Origin: Welwitschia mirabilis
Taxonomy: Eukaryota > Gnetophyta > Gnetopsida > Welwitschiales
Length of the DNA: 64,000 nt
Direction of reading: 5' to 3'
Assembly (NCBI GenBank): GCA_051453625.1
Contig: JBOZIK010000001.1
Span: 167,651,671-167,715,670 of the forward strand
In this document: positions 26,884-39,435 of the stretch, piece after piece
Layout: each line of letters opens with the position of its first letter
How positions within the stretch are numbered: the stretch's first letter is position 1
The notes under the pieces: model-generated
What the model was told of the DNA's origin: nothing
Databases searched by the model: none
What the model saw: the letters and a program-made list of their open reading frames with translations, nothing else
Translations under genes and position numbers: made by a program

Positions 26884-28030
26884 TAGTCCTCACTGAGCAT
26901 TTATCAGTCTCTAATAAAGCAATCAAAAAAGCATGAAATCTAGATAACTTGAATAGGAAATAAAAGATAATACTTTAAAATGATTGCATTGTTAAACATA
27001 AACTATATCTCATTTAAAATAATCATCATGGAAAGATATGCATTAAGTTCAAACATATGGATTGAGTTTGTGATAAACATAATTCCACATAAAAACTTAT
27101 TTTTGAAAAGATCCAATGAATCACTTCTTAAATGTTCATATAAATTAGCTCCCCACGAGAGTCATCCATGCATTGAAAGTTAAAATGCTAACATAATAAG
27201 AATAAAATACTTTAGCATTTGAAAGATTACAAAAGAAGCATTAAGGATAAGAGATCAAGTTTTGAAGAAAAATACATAAGCATAAAATGAGAAAGAAAAA
27301 GAAAATAAATTGAAGCAAACTAAATCATCATGAAAACAAAGATTGAATTACTTGAATCTTAAATTCTAACCTCTTAAAACCCAATACTTGATTTGAAAGA
27401 AAAAGAAATGCAAATATTCTTCAAAAAATCAAATTGATTACTCTAATGCTATGGTCCTTTGATAAATAGAAAAAGTACAAGTTAAAACTTTGAAATTATC
27501 TAACTAGATGAATGGAAACAAACACATTGAATTAAAGTATTCTATTCGAAGTTGATCACTTACTCATAGTACTTCATTTCAAATTAAAAATACATAATTT
27601 CCAATTACTAAAACATCATGGTTCTGTTTGAATAGCATGAATGAAAATGATAATGTACTAATTTAAATTGACATATCATAGCTATAATCTCAAGCATTAA
27701 GTTAAAAGATGGTTGTAAACTTATAATTCTAAATAACATAATAATTAAGATACACTTTGAGGTGTACCTCCTTTTACCTTGAATTCATCCCATTATGGAT
27801 TTCTCATTTCTAAACCACTAATCTCACTTTTATTAGGAGTAGTAGGACCTATTAGACATGACATAGACTATTAAAAAACCTCGCTCCTAGTGCAATAATC
27901 CCTAATATCGCTTAGGAGTAATTATAACAAGTTCTTTCATAGAATAAATAGATATTTTTTATTTTTCTTTTTGAATTTTTTTCTTTTTTTTCTCTATTTT
28001 TTTTATCCCTTCATTTTTTTGGAGAAAAAT

Positions 28031-29115
28031 ATGGAAATCAAATTATGCATTATTAAACTACTAATAACTTGCAACCTTAATAAAAATGAAGTTGATGAAG
28101 AGAAAAAGCATATAATATGAACAACTGAATTCAGCACATTTTCCTCTCCTAGAATGAGAATTCATAGGCATTTGAATGCCTCTCAATTGGATAAAATCTA
28201 ATTGATCATCCATAAATTAAAAAATTCTAAAATGCTTAAACATACTACATGATGAAAAGTTGAAGTAAAATCAAGTTAATAGATGTTGGAAAAGAGACTA
28301 TTTGAATAATTACATTCACATAAAGATAAGTGGTGGATGTCCCCTTAAGAAAAGAGGTTTAACTAAATCAATTACTNNNNNNNCTTCCCCAATCTCCTTC
28401 CCCCCTTCCCTTCCCCCTCCCCCCCGCCCCACCACCCACCTCCCCAAAAAAAAGAAAAGAGAGAGAGAGAGAGAGAAACAAAAAGAAAAAAGCATGGAAA
28501 GTAACTTATACATTATTAAATCACTAATAACTTGCAACCTTGATAACAATGAAGTTGATAAAGAGACAAGCATAGAATATAAACAAATTAATTAAGCATA
28601 ATTTCCTGTCCTAGAATAAGAGTTCATAGGCNNNNNNNNNNNNNNNNNNNNNNNNNNNNNNNNNNNNNNNNNNNNNNNNNNNNNNNNNNNNNNNNNNNNN
28701 NNNNNNNNNNNNNNNNNNNNNNNNNNNNNNNTTTCTCTGTCTTTTCCTTCCTCATAAATGTAGAAAGTAACTTATACATTATCAAAGTACTAATAACTTA
28801 CAATCTTAATGAAAATGAAGTTGATAAAGAGATAAAGCATACAATATGAACAACTCAATTAAGCACATTTTCCTCTCTTGTAATAAAAGCTTATAGGTTT
28901 TTGGACTTCTTTCAATTGGCTAAAATCCAATTGATCATCCATAGATCACAATATTCTAAAATGCTTAAACATACTACATGATGAAAAGCTGAAGTAAGAT
29001 CAAGTTAATAGATGTTGGAAAAGAGACTATTTGAATAATTACATTCACATAAGGATAAGTGGTGGATGTCCCCTTAAGAAAAGAGGTTTAACTAAATCAA
29101 TTACTTTAAATAAAA
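28031..29115 (+). repeat. Triplicated block with pyrimidine-rich leaders
   Basis: Three direct copies start at about 28031, 28494 and 28756. All share cttatacattat-like DNA, actaataact, tgaagttgat and an aaagcat/aagcat segment. The first and third continue for about 345 bp to the shared gtggatgtccccttaagaaa and aaatcaattact; the middle copy is cut by the 100-N gap at 28632-28731. Each copy follows a pyrimidine-rich tract (T-rich at 27955-28018, C-rich at 28384-28444, mixed at 28732-28754). Real tandem amplification and assembly duplication are both possible. Confidence 0.8.
28384..28482. repeat. C-rich tract then GA microsatellite
   Basis: 28384-28444 is almost entirely C and T, including cccctcccccccgccccacc. 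It is followed by an A/G run with about eight GA units. The opposite-strand frames across it are low-complexity shadows. Confidence 0.9.
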
Positions 29116-30059
29116 TACTAGTATTAAAATAAAAATATTGTTCCTTTACTTTGCATTTATCTTTATACCAAAAAGATAGATATTCTAACATAGTTATTGC
29201 ATTGTATCTTTTTCAGAAAAATAAGGATTATACCATATGAAAACCAATTGATAAACTATAAAGGCTATGAATGCATTTTTCAGAGAAGTCAATTAGTAAT
29301 AAACAACATAACTAGATAATACTTTGACTTTATAAAATTCATTAGTAACATAAGAGATAAAGAGTTCATATAATTCATAGAAAAAAATCTCTTATCAAAC
29401 TCATGGTATAAAGAATTCAAGACATAGATTTAATTCAAATATTAATATTGGGAATGAAAGACATTAATAGTACTTTTAGGGATCCAAGAATTTTGAGAAA
29501 GCTTCTTAGGATGACTGATCAGGATAGGTTTGACATGCTTAAGAAGCTTCCCAAGATTTAACTCTAAGCATGGATTATCATCAAGAAGATAAAGTTTAAC
29601 CCAATTTACAATTCCAAGATATTCCAAGTAATATCTTTGAAAAGTATTTTCATTAGATAAATGAGGTAAAGTAGCTTCTTAGGAGAGGGAAGGATGTTAC
29701 TTTGAGTATTACATAGAGTTTTAAGAGGAAGAGATTGAGAGACATTAGAAATAAACTACTTAAAGTTATGGATTTCATTGGAAACAAGGAAATGAATGTG
29801 GTTTTAAGATTCACATGAATGTTTAAATGGAAGAGATGGAGAAATGTTATCATTATTAAGATCACAAGGTAATGTGGGAATAGGATTATAATAAAAAATG
29901 TTATTTATGGTTTTACATNNNNNNNNNNNNNNAAGGGAAGAAAAAACATGAGTAGACTCTTTAGGTTAGGTTCTTACATTAGAAGGAATAAGTCTCTCCT
30001 TCATTAAGTTTGGCCGAATATCCATGTGTTCTTAATTATTCCTCTTCTCCTTATTGTTG

Positions 30060-30740
30060 TCTTTCCAATTACTTTATTGAATGATTTCTTCACTTTCTTC
30101 ATCATTATCTTCAACTATATCTTCCTCTTCTTCATTGAACTCCTTATTATTTCTTTGAGTATAGTTGTCATTCTCTAATTTATCAGATTCCTTAATAAGC
30201 TCACAAAAGAGAAATACACTCATCATCTTCATCATGTATTGGAAGATTTTCTTCTTTTCCTTGAGTTGTTACTTTCTTCCCATCACATTCTAAAAAAAAC
30301 TAAAGATTGAAGATATGATATAGTATTTCTATAACATCCTCATCATTCTTGTCTATTTGTTAAGTTAAATGATCATTGTTCTCATTTTGGCCATCTTCTA
30401 ATGTGTGGAATAGTCGAAATTCATCCAAAATCTTATTTTCTACTTCAAATAAAGAATTTTTGCTACTTGTTTCTAAGTTCTCCTTATCATTATGAAGGTG
30501 GAATGTAGTAGACATAATGGAATAGTCTTGAGATTACTACTCTCTTCCATATATTTGGATGATAACTTGCAATAATCTCTTCACATTCTCATTGAGCTTT
30601 CTACTTTGGTTTACACATTGATGGAATAGGAAATATATATCATCTTCATAGTTGTTTATGGAAAATGATTGGTGTTTTCCAAAATGATTATAGAATTCTT
30701 CTCTAAAAGATAAAGGATGTTCAGGCTTATACCTAAAATA
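30060..30740 (-). pseudogene. Eroded gag-like reading frame of the LTR element
   Basis: Read on the minus strand from about 30738 down, one frame stays open for about 65 codons (PLSFREEFYNHFGKH, then EDDIYFLFHQCVNQSRKL, then VKRLLQVIIQIYG). After a double stop it continues with few stops through KKVTTQGKEENLPIHDEDDE to an acidic EEEEDIVEDNDEE segment near 30130. This long, sparsely interrupted frame begins about 700 bases after the primer site, where gag is expected. I cannot match it to a named gag domain, so gag is inferred from position. Confidence 0.5.
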
Positions 30741-31415
30741 AGGTTGAAAAGAGAAGGATTAAAAAGAGGAGGAGAAAAAAAGGAAGGTTAAAAAAAGGAA
30801 AAGACCTTAGTTTCAAAATATCATTCAAAGGCATGTTATTATTTCTATTTACCAAGATTTCTTGAATAAACTTGCTTCTTCTAATTTAAATGAAAATTTC
30901 ATGTGAAGCTTCCTTCTCATTTGTGGACCTATTCTTTAATTATGAAATCCTTTTTTTTTAAGTAATGATTTCATGTAGAAGTCTTTTTTCCCTTTAAAGA
31001 AGCATAATTCTTAATGGCAAATTCTTTCTTTCTTTTTTTTTTTTTTGGCAAAAATTTTACATAGAGTTCTTTTGTCTTTCATAAAACCAAGATTTAGCAA
31101 CGCCAAACAAGTATGTAATACATGAATATTTTAGATAGAAATTTTCAAAATAAAATTAAAGCATAGGAAGTAGATTAATTATTAAATCTAACTACTAAAA
31201 AAATATAACTACTTAAAAAACTTGTAATAAATAAAATTAAAAAACTATATTACACTTAAGAAAAAACTAAGCAAGAAAAACTTGGAAACTCAAAACTTGG
31301 GACTAATATATAATACCAAAACAAAGTAACACATTTAAATAATAATATCAGCTTAGTTTTGATGTAGAACCTGATCTTTCAAAGACTTACTTTCTTCCTA
31401 GAAATTTGGAGTGCC

Positions 31416-31434
31416 TCCTTAACAATAGTACCAA
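31416..31434 (-). promoter_or_regulatory. tRNA-Asp-type primer binding site, deaminated
   Basis: On the minus strand, seven bases after the upstream LTR, the sequence reads TTGGTACTATTGTTAAGGA. The site complementary to the 3' end of plant tRNA-Asp, used by many Athila/Tat gypsy elements, is TGGCGCCGTTGCCGGGGA. Every mismatch is C to T or G to A. Position, strand and spacing all fit, and the site fixes the element's direction. Confidence 0.75.
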
Positions 31435-31441
31435 AATGTTA

Positions 31442-32511
31442 TGCTGTGTGTTATGCTTGCATAATTTGCAAGTTAAATCTCAAAACATTCTTAAGTAATG
31501 GTAAGTAAACATATAAGGTAAAGTGTAAGTCAATCTGGATTTGTAGACTTAAAAAAGAACATGAGTTAAAGAAGACCTAGTTCTTTAGAATATAGAGAGA
31601 AAGGATAGGAGAGAAGAATAAAAATAAATAGTGAAAATGATGAAATGAAATAGAATGAATGAAAATGGAAGGGGAAATGGAAGGAAATGGAAATGTGAAT
31701 CTTAAATGCAATTAAGTAACATTTTTACCACCTTGTTGTCACTTATGTTGATCCTCATACTCTATATGAAAATTATATTTAATCTATAAGGATACTAAAT
31801 TGATATCAACATAAAGTATAATGAACATAAAAAGAGAGTTTGAGAAAAATAAAGCACACATTATTGAATTTTAACAAAATACACTTCATTACATCCACTT
31901 ACAAGTAACAACTCCTCAATAAAGAATATACAATACAATACCAAGGTAGTCCTTCTCATAAAGAAATGGATCTCCTTAGCCAAGTTTCTCTAATGTCACA
32001 AGAACTTTAATGCATTAAGAGAAATGAGAGCTGAAGGCCCTTTTATAGGTAAGGATAGGGTTGAGATGGTTAAGAGCCTTTGGCTTGTAATGGTAGGTCT
32101 CGATTACAATGAGGTGGTTAAAATATTTATCATATAGTCTAGGTAGGATGGATAAGACTCCTCCTCTTATAGAATTAAGTGAAATCTTCATCTTCTTATG
32201 TTAGGTGGAAGTTTTCATGATGAGTCTAATAGTTAGCCGTTAAATAATGATGCTTCTATTAACTAATGCTATCTCTGTGTGTCTTCCATGTCATCATCAT
32301 GTCACTATCACATGTTCCTGTGCAACTATCACATGCCATGATTTTTTCTTAAATGCTTCATAATTACTCATTTTTAATCTAGATTATTCTTAATTCTTTA
32401 TTTTAAGTCCTTAACATGGAAAATGCTCACTTTGAATTATTAAACCTATTAAAAGTTCCTGTAACTACACCTAAAGCCATTATTAAATATGGCAAAGTTG
32501 GTTGTCTAATA
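31442..32511 (-). repeat. 5' LTR of the minus-strand gypsy element
   Basis: Partner of 25811-26883. The TATA element is at 32040-32047 (minus strand TATAAAAG, followed by GGCC). Its central block also matches the plus-strand LTRs at 4966 and 8467 in reverse complement. Confidence 0.8.
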
Positions 32512-33514
32512 AAAATAAAATTCTAATGAACTTTAAAATACACAAGGATAAATTACATATTAGAGTGAAGCACATGATGGAAGAAGACATCAAAAGATTA
32601 AGGCTTAAGCATTTACAGTAGGTGAAGCACTAGGTAGAGGTACCTATTAGTAGAATCAGAGCTCAAAAAGAGAAAACCATGCTTAAATAAATTAATAGAA
32701 GGCCCAAAGACATGCATTAGTATATCCTTTTAAAACCATGAATCCCCCACTACATTTAAACCCTCCTTTATGTGAGCTTTTGTGCTATCTTCTAAAGGAA
32801 TAAGATGACACTTAAACTGCAAGATATTTACCCCATCTCTTAATCACTTGTGTAGCGAATTTTCATTTCAATTGTGGTTAGATGAAAATACTCATATTCT
32901 CTTACTATTATAGGACTTCTTATATCTCAAACCCACATCTGAAAGTTCAAAAAGACCAACTTACTATTAGTATCATTGGAAGACTCTCATTGATTCCATT
33001 TATTTTCTACTCTACCACCTCCACTGGCATTGTTATCCTCAGTTTTCAGATATTTATAATATAATATTTACTATTTCATGCCATAGCCATAAGTTTACAA
33101 AATAAAATTAAGAAAAAGGGATAAAAAAGAAATCATGAATTCAAGAAAAAAGAAAACCTTAACTATTGATAATGATATGCTAATGATGAGGGTTTGATGT
33201 TGTGCATCATACTATTATATCTTTTCATTAAAGCTTAAGCTTTCTTATTATTTTTACCTTTTTCATAACTCTTTTTATTTCTATAATCCTATGCTTTAAT
33301 GATAGTTTTTAGCTATTATTATATTCTACTTTCATGATTACTAAAGGCTGCCATTAATTTTTTTAAGAAAATGTTCATTTTATGATGGCTTTTGATTTTC
33401 ATAGATTTAAAATATTATCATTAAATTAATGATGGTTAAAAACCATAATTAAATTAATGATAGTTTAAAAATCATTGATCAAAGTTATCATTCAGAGTCA
33501 AATTTATTTTAGTG

Positions 33515-35939
33515 ATTATGCCAATTGATATCAAACTATGCTATCTTTAAGAACTTTGGCCATATTAATTTTATTATGTAAAGAACATGTTAGTGATAGA
33601 GTTGAGCATTTGTAATCATAAAGCTTAACATTGCCAAGAATTCTAGCATATAAAATCTTTTGGATTAAGGATCATCATTAAATTCCAATAAAATAAAAGG
33701 GCATAAACTAGAAGAAAAAAAATTGAAAACCCTCATACATGTACAAAAACATAGCACATGGATAAAAACATAGTATAACTACTTTCATATTGAAAATACT
33801 TTTGAATTATTAATCCTTAATTTTGATTATTTAATTTTATTTTGTGAAATAATTTGTGAGATTTTTAATGTTTCTTATTTGAGAAGCTTTTATTTTAGAA
33901 ATGAGATGTATGCCATGTCTATTATCGTATGTTTGAGTTAAACTTTCATAATGGATGATTAACCAAGATGGCTGGTAGTTAAACCTTTAAATTCCTATAG
34001 AGATTATAATAAGTATGAAACTTTTGAATTATATCAAAGACAAGATGAAAGATGACTTCAAATCAATAAAAAAATAGTATTATTAACTCTATTCCCAATC
34101 ACTTTCAATTTACATGATGATATTTTTGAATTATATTAAAGGAAAGATAACATGACTTCACGTCAATGACTCATAATAGTATTATTAACTCTAGTGTCCA
34201 AATAATTTCCAATTACATGATGATAAGAATTATAGGTACAGATGTTTATGTAATACTATGAGATGTTGATTAAAATTTATTTATTACTACATTAGTTAGT
34301 ATAAACATAGATATTTACAATTTTGAAAGAGAAAAGGATGGTTTTATTACTAGACTTAATGACAAACTACTGCTTCTAGAAAAAACTTATCAAAATACAT
34401 TTAAGAACATCAATTTAAAAAATGAAGGGTATGCGTGTCTACCATTTTATATTCCAGCCATGCATAACCTTGTCTAGATGTTGTGTGCTTATGAATCTTT
34501 CTAGCTCTTATCTTCTTGAATCTTCATGATTTTTCTTCTTAAAAGTTATTTTGTAAGAACATAATTTTTGTGTAGTTGAAAAAATCATTAATACATATTC
34601 ATGTTAAGGGGATATTATCCCATTGCAACAAAATCTTATTGACTTCTTTCATTCAAAAATCTCTCCTAGTTTGCTCTATCAACTTATTAGCATGGATGGG
34701 CTTTCTAGTTAGCATCACCGTCATGGATGTTATAATGATGCCTATTTAATTCTAACTTATAGTCATGTCACATCTTCACAAATGTTTGCATTACTCATTT
34801 CTTACCATGAGGTGCAATTTTAATGTTTTTGCTATACAATGTCATGTTAGCTCTTAGAAATTTATCTAATATAATAAAAAAAATTCCACAATGATCAATT
34901 TCAGTGTCAAGCTAATCACATGCATTTCAATATATAGTTTCATAATAAATCCTTGAGTTTATTTCCCACTTATACTCACAATTTCAATCTGTTGGTACTT
35001 ACATGTGAGAAAGGGCACTAATTTTAGAAGCTATCTCCTTGGAATGTAGACTTATGCATTGTCTTAGATCATTAGGAGTGATTCTTTTTGTTTATAAAGG
35101 TTGAGAACTATTACCATCTAAGGAAAATATTGTGCATCCTCTAGCATGTTTTGTGGATTTACTAGTTTCTATTTTCAAAATACAAAAGGAGTTTAATAAA
35201 ATAGTAATTATTCTAGTAAATCAATGAGAATACTGTAATAGATAAAAGAGTGTTATCTACTCTGGTGTCATGAATACATGTTTTAATTATGTTCCTAGCC
35301 ATCCTTCAAGTAAAATATGTAAATATCTAGATGACATTATGAATAATAATGCATCTACTTATTTAAAAGAAGACAAGACTACATCATATAAATTCACAAG
35401 GATGCTTATGTATTTGATTATATTCTAGATAATATTACTTAAGTAGAGTAATGTGGACTCATTACATTTTTGACTAACCTTATGTGGTTCTAAAATTACA
35501 TGTTTATTTATAGGTTTTATCATGATTGCACTATAGCATTATACACTTCTATAGATAGATGAATTTAATTAATATTAAGCATCTATTAATAAAATATGAT
35601 GAATTGATGAAGAATTTCATTTTTTATAGATAGCATGTCTAATTTTACTAATAGGATATTATATGAAGTTTGAGCCTTTATCTTATATTCTTAAAATATT
35701 TTTTTAAAGACATATTTCAATCATCTTCATTATGTCAGTGGTAATTTTAATTTCCATTATTTATACTATACAACAAAACTAGTTCAATAAGTTGATAACA
35801 CATTATTTTTTAAATGTCTTGAGATCAAGTTGATTCTTATGCATGCTTCTTACAAACTTAGTACATAGCATTTATAATATTTAGAACCCTTTAAGAAATG
35901 TAATTTTATGATGTGTAGCTATTTAAAAATATAGTTCCT
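33515..35939. other. Anonymous AT-rich DNA
   Basis: No gene, RNA gene or element end is recognisable. A few longish open stretches near 34.6-35.6 kb suggest decayed coding DNA but cannot be assigned. Confidence 0.45.
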
Positions 35940-38400
35940 AATACTTAGGTCAAGGTGTCACGGCCACATATAACATTTGTATAAATGAAATAATAATTCT
36001 GCATCCATTAACTAGTTGTGTGTAAGCTCACTTAACTACCCACATACAACCATCCCTCGATTGGTGTCGCAAACCTACATGACTATTGCTCATGCACATA
36101 TTGTGTTTCTATTTGTTTCCTAAGGGATTACTCTAATGATTCAGAAGGAGTTTATGTGCAGATTGGTTGCCCTCGAGGGGTACTCCTGCTCTTTAAAGAA
36201 AGGGTATATGTAGATTAGAGGGTAGTATACTATAATGGATCCACCTACTCCAATAATTACTCACCTAGCTCTTAGAGTTATCCCATCGATGTAGTTTATG
36301 ATATAATCCACTCCTCGAACCCTATGAGTATTATCGATTAGTATGAACTATTTTTTACCTCTTGAATATGCTTTGTCAAGGTTGTTGAATCTATGAGGAG
36401 GTTGGTATATGACTAACCAATGATACCTTTCCTTTATGCTAGGTCTTATTGGATGCATCATCATTTACCAGCTCTTTATTCAAAAGTGGAATCACATGCT
36501 TGAGCCTCATAACTACTCGATGTTGTTCATAAAGAGTTCACGCTTTGCTTACCAAGTGCATGAGGAAATAAATCCAAATAATTGGGACCAAGCCACTGAT
36601 ACAAGTCAATTAGGAGGGTGAATTATGCAGTTTAAATATATCTAGTTTTGTAGGGAGAAGGAGTATAGTTGCTAGGCCTATAGATACAGGTGCTTTGGGT
36701 TGATGAGGTTTTCCTTGGCATATATGATAAGATAGATTCATATGTGGTACTACTAATTTCTTATGGGTAAGCTAGTCACTTTCTAGTAAATGATCCCTAG
36801 TAGGGCATAGGCTCTACATGTCATTCTGACCAACCCAACACTAGTAAGTCTGGGAGTGTGAAGAATCTAATCATAGTTAACCCCACCCATTGGAATGCAT
36901 GTAGAACTTAAGGGGGTGTTATAAGTAGGGGGATCGAATGTTTATCTACATTGAACACTCACCTTGGAGCTATATTAATGATTTTAGTATCAAAAGTATA
37001 AATCAGATGGTTTTTGGTTATCTCAACCATTCTCACTAGCTTTCATAAAGAGTGATGTGGCTAAATGTTCAAATTTAACTATCTACCTATGTGAGTGATA
37101 TATTATGTAGCATGTGCAACTCATTATAGATTAATATCTAATTGGGATAGCCATATTTGTGAGGTTTATATGGCTATGTAACCCATATAATGTTGGTTAA
37201 TACTAGGCTACCTTCTCTTACGTTAGTTGAAGGGAGAAAAACAAGGGCCACAACCAACTCACTATTGTATGCTTAGCCATTATGTACCACTACTAGTCTG
37301 ACAGTCTTTCAATTCTTGATGTAACAAAATAATTATATTATGATGATACCTTAAATTTGGTTTGTAATAACTAGAATAACCAACCTAATAGTCTATTTTG
37401 TAGTTATCACCATTAGCACAAATAAAGCTTCACATGGAATGGTATGGTTACATTCCTACCACCAAACTACCTACCCATATATGGCCACAGAGTAATCTCT
37501 CCTATTGGTAAATGATTTTTCCCTTAGATTTAGATCACTAATGAATAGCTTCCAAGCCTTGCTAGAGTAATAAACCCCAAATCTATGGGAGATGAAAAGT
37601 GTGAAGGCATCATAACTTATGCTAGTAGGGGTGCTGACTATAAGGAAGACATGAAATTTAGATACCTGAACTAAGTACGAGATGCTTTGTGGTATGGTAT
37701 GATATGGTATAATTGGTTGGTTGGTTGAGATACTCCTCTATATTGTTGATATAGAGGCACTACTCGAAATGACCCCATGCCAGATATGTACTACTATAAA
37801 ATGCATTGTCTAGTAGTCCAAGCATCCATGAAGATGCTCTAGCTTGTACTATTGTACATGCATCAATCTCGGCTATGATACTAAATGGTAATTCATTGCA
37901 AATAATGAAAAACCTGCTAGAATCAATATTTTAATGGTGATATATGATTTTTACTATGTGACCAAATGTGAATAGTGTAAATACCATTATATTACATATT
38001 GCTTACCTAGCTTGCCTGATTCTTAACTATGTATTAATATCAACCTGTACTATATTACCTACCTGATTTACACCATACCTAGTGGAAAAGGAGGAGAGTC
38101 ATATGGAGTAGGAAAGTTACCTTTTTTACCTTATTGCCAAGGAGGTGGTCATAATAATAGCCATCTAATAGTAGTTTGTGCTAGACATAATTGGTGCTAG
38201 CTGCCACTGACTAGGTCTACTTATTTTTGTTGTTACTCCCTCCTATTCCTTAGCTTATTTACCTCTATGGCTTGATCTTATGGCTACTTGCTATGGTAGT
38301 ATCTGTCCTGGTTTATCCAGACATGATATCTGTAATTAAGGATAGATTTATTTTTCTTAGAGCTTAGAGAAAAGTCATCTATGTAAGATCTAATGACACA
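35940..38400. other. Coding-like decayed tract of unknown family
   Basis: GC is visibly higher than in the flanks and codon-like stretches remain on both strands. On the plus strand 36350-36621 is open apart from two stops (LEYALSRLLNL, then the frame from 36436 with QKWNHMLEPHNYSMLFIKSS). On the minus strand 38180-38320 is readable if its many TAG/TAA codons derive from CAG/CAA (IGGSNNKNK, SVAASTNYV). I do not recognise either as a known transposon or host protein. It could be a second gene of the neighbouring CACTA element or another inserted element. Confidence 0.35.
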
Positions 38401-39415
38401 TATCATCATTTTGGTTTTGCAAATATTAACATTCATCCTTAAGATAGTAAAAACATGATTTAAAGTAGCATGAATTTTATTTAAGATTTAATTTTTATCT
38501 TGAGGATCACATCACCAATAAACATTAAAGTATTTAAAATAATTTATAGATTTTGTTAAAAGTATATAAAATCATTTCATTTTAATCTGAAATAATTTTC
38601 ATTAGCACACATGCCCAATAATGTTATAGCAAAGTCCACATTATGTGTGTACAACAATTTTGTGAATGAATTTTCATCCAAAACCCTTCATTAGAGTTAA
38701 GATAGCTATTATAGTATTTATTCTACTTATTGTGGTTATCACTTTCTTATAAAACTTTTGTAGTAATGTCTTTAATGTCTGTGAAACCTCTGGGAGGTAC
38801 TATAAGTAATACATGTTAAGAAGAATTTTTTTTTATCTTAGGAGAAAAAGTTTTCTTTTTCTTGAGATGCCATGATAAATGGATTATCCACTATTCAATG
38901 TGAAATCATACATTTATTTAGGTTGATGAATTTGTACATATTTCTATCCACATTCATGGATGTTCCTTTGATTTAAAACATTGATTCATTTGCATTTGAA
39001 AATAAAACACTTTATCTCATGGTATTCTAACATGAGTACTTAATTAATAATACCATAATATTGTATTTTTCTTATAAATTATTTGAAGTTATTTGGATCA
39101 TTAAATCATTCTTTCCATAGTGTTAAATGAAATCTATAACTATTGATGAGATAATCACCATGCAATAATGCATCTATACTTGGATTTAGTGCTAGACATT
39201 TCATTATTTTTAACATCATTCTCTTAGACAATGATGTTCTAATATGGTAATACTATGAAAATGATGTTAATAATGCATTACTCTACTTATTAAACGTGAA
39301 AAGAAATGATTCTTAATGTATGGTACGATGGTCATGCACATGCCTAACTTTTCAACTATAAATTAAAGATCTCTAAATGTATCTTACTAAGAAATGATTC
39401 ATCTTTTATTTTAGT

Positions 39416-39435
39416 TATATATATATATATATATA
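39416..39435. repeat. TA microsatellite inside the transposase pseudogene
   Basis: Ten TA units between the DUF4218-like and DUF4216-like remnants; possibly within a former intron. Confidence 0.9.

Larger units (their letters stand above)
26884..31415 (-). other. Internal region of the minus-strand gypsy element
   Basis: It holds an eroded reading frame at about 30060-30740 (listed separately), a triplicated block at 28.03-29.1 kb, and three gaps (28377-28383, 28632-28731, 29919-29932). Minus-strand frames at 29442-29627 (IVNWVKLYLLDDNPCLELNL) and 29653-29865 may be further coding remnants but match no family I can name. Confidence 0.5.
25811..32511 (-). mobile_element. Minus-strand Ty3/gypsy LTR retrotransposon, about 6.7 kb
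   Basis: Two direct repeats of nearly equal length (25811-26883 and 31442-32511, about 1.07 kb) flank 4.56 kb. On the minus strand the LTRs run from about TGTTAG to ..ACACA, carry a TATA block, and are followed at the upstream LTR by a primer site of tRNA-Asp type (31416-31434). Next to the downstream LTR the minus strand reads ctcagtgaggactatg, resembling the conserved tract found before the 3' LTR in many Athila/Tat elements. Internal coding is badly decayed and no reverse transcriptase or integrase was recognised. No target-site duplication is readable. Confidence 0.75.
20029..33514. mobile_element. Candidate CACTA-type DNA transposon with nested retrotransposon
   Basis: The left end reads CACTGCAATATAAATGAC and the reverse complement of the right end reads CACTAAAATAAATTTGAC; about 20 of the first 31 positions agree. 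Both ends are followed by the same kind of short repeats: gatagtttttag with attattata near 20085 and 33301, and taatgatggttaaaaa near 20180 and 33427. The flanking triplets are act and att, close to the 3-bp duplication CACTA elements make. An LTR element (25811-32511) sits inside; without it the element would be about 6.8 kb. I find no transposase inside, so it would be non-autonomous or eroded. The termini are supported by pattern only. Confidence 0.5.

Noticed and set aside
25806-32516. Target-site duplication for the minus-strand LTR element
   Set aside because: The five bases on each outer edge do not match, and the LTR edges are uncertain by a few bases.
32646-32664. agtagaatcagagctc resembling a copia primer site
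   Set aside because: It has too many mismatches to the standard site, and no LTR ends next to it on the plus strand.
36436-36621. 61-codon plus-strand frame as a gene
   Set aside because: It looks protein-like but is short, has stops just upstream and matches no family I know; kept only within the coding-like tract.
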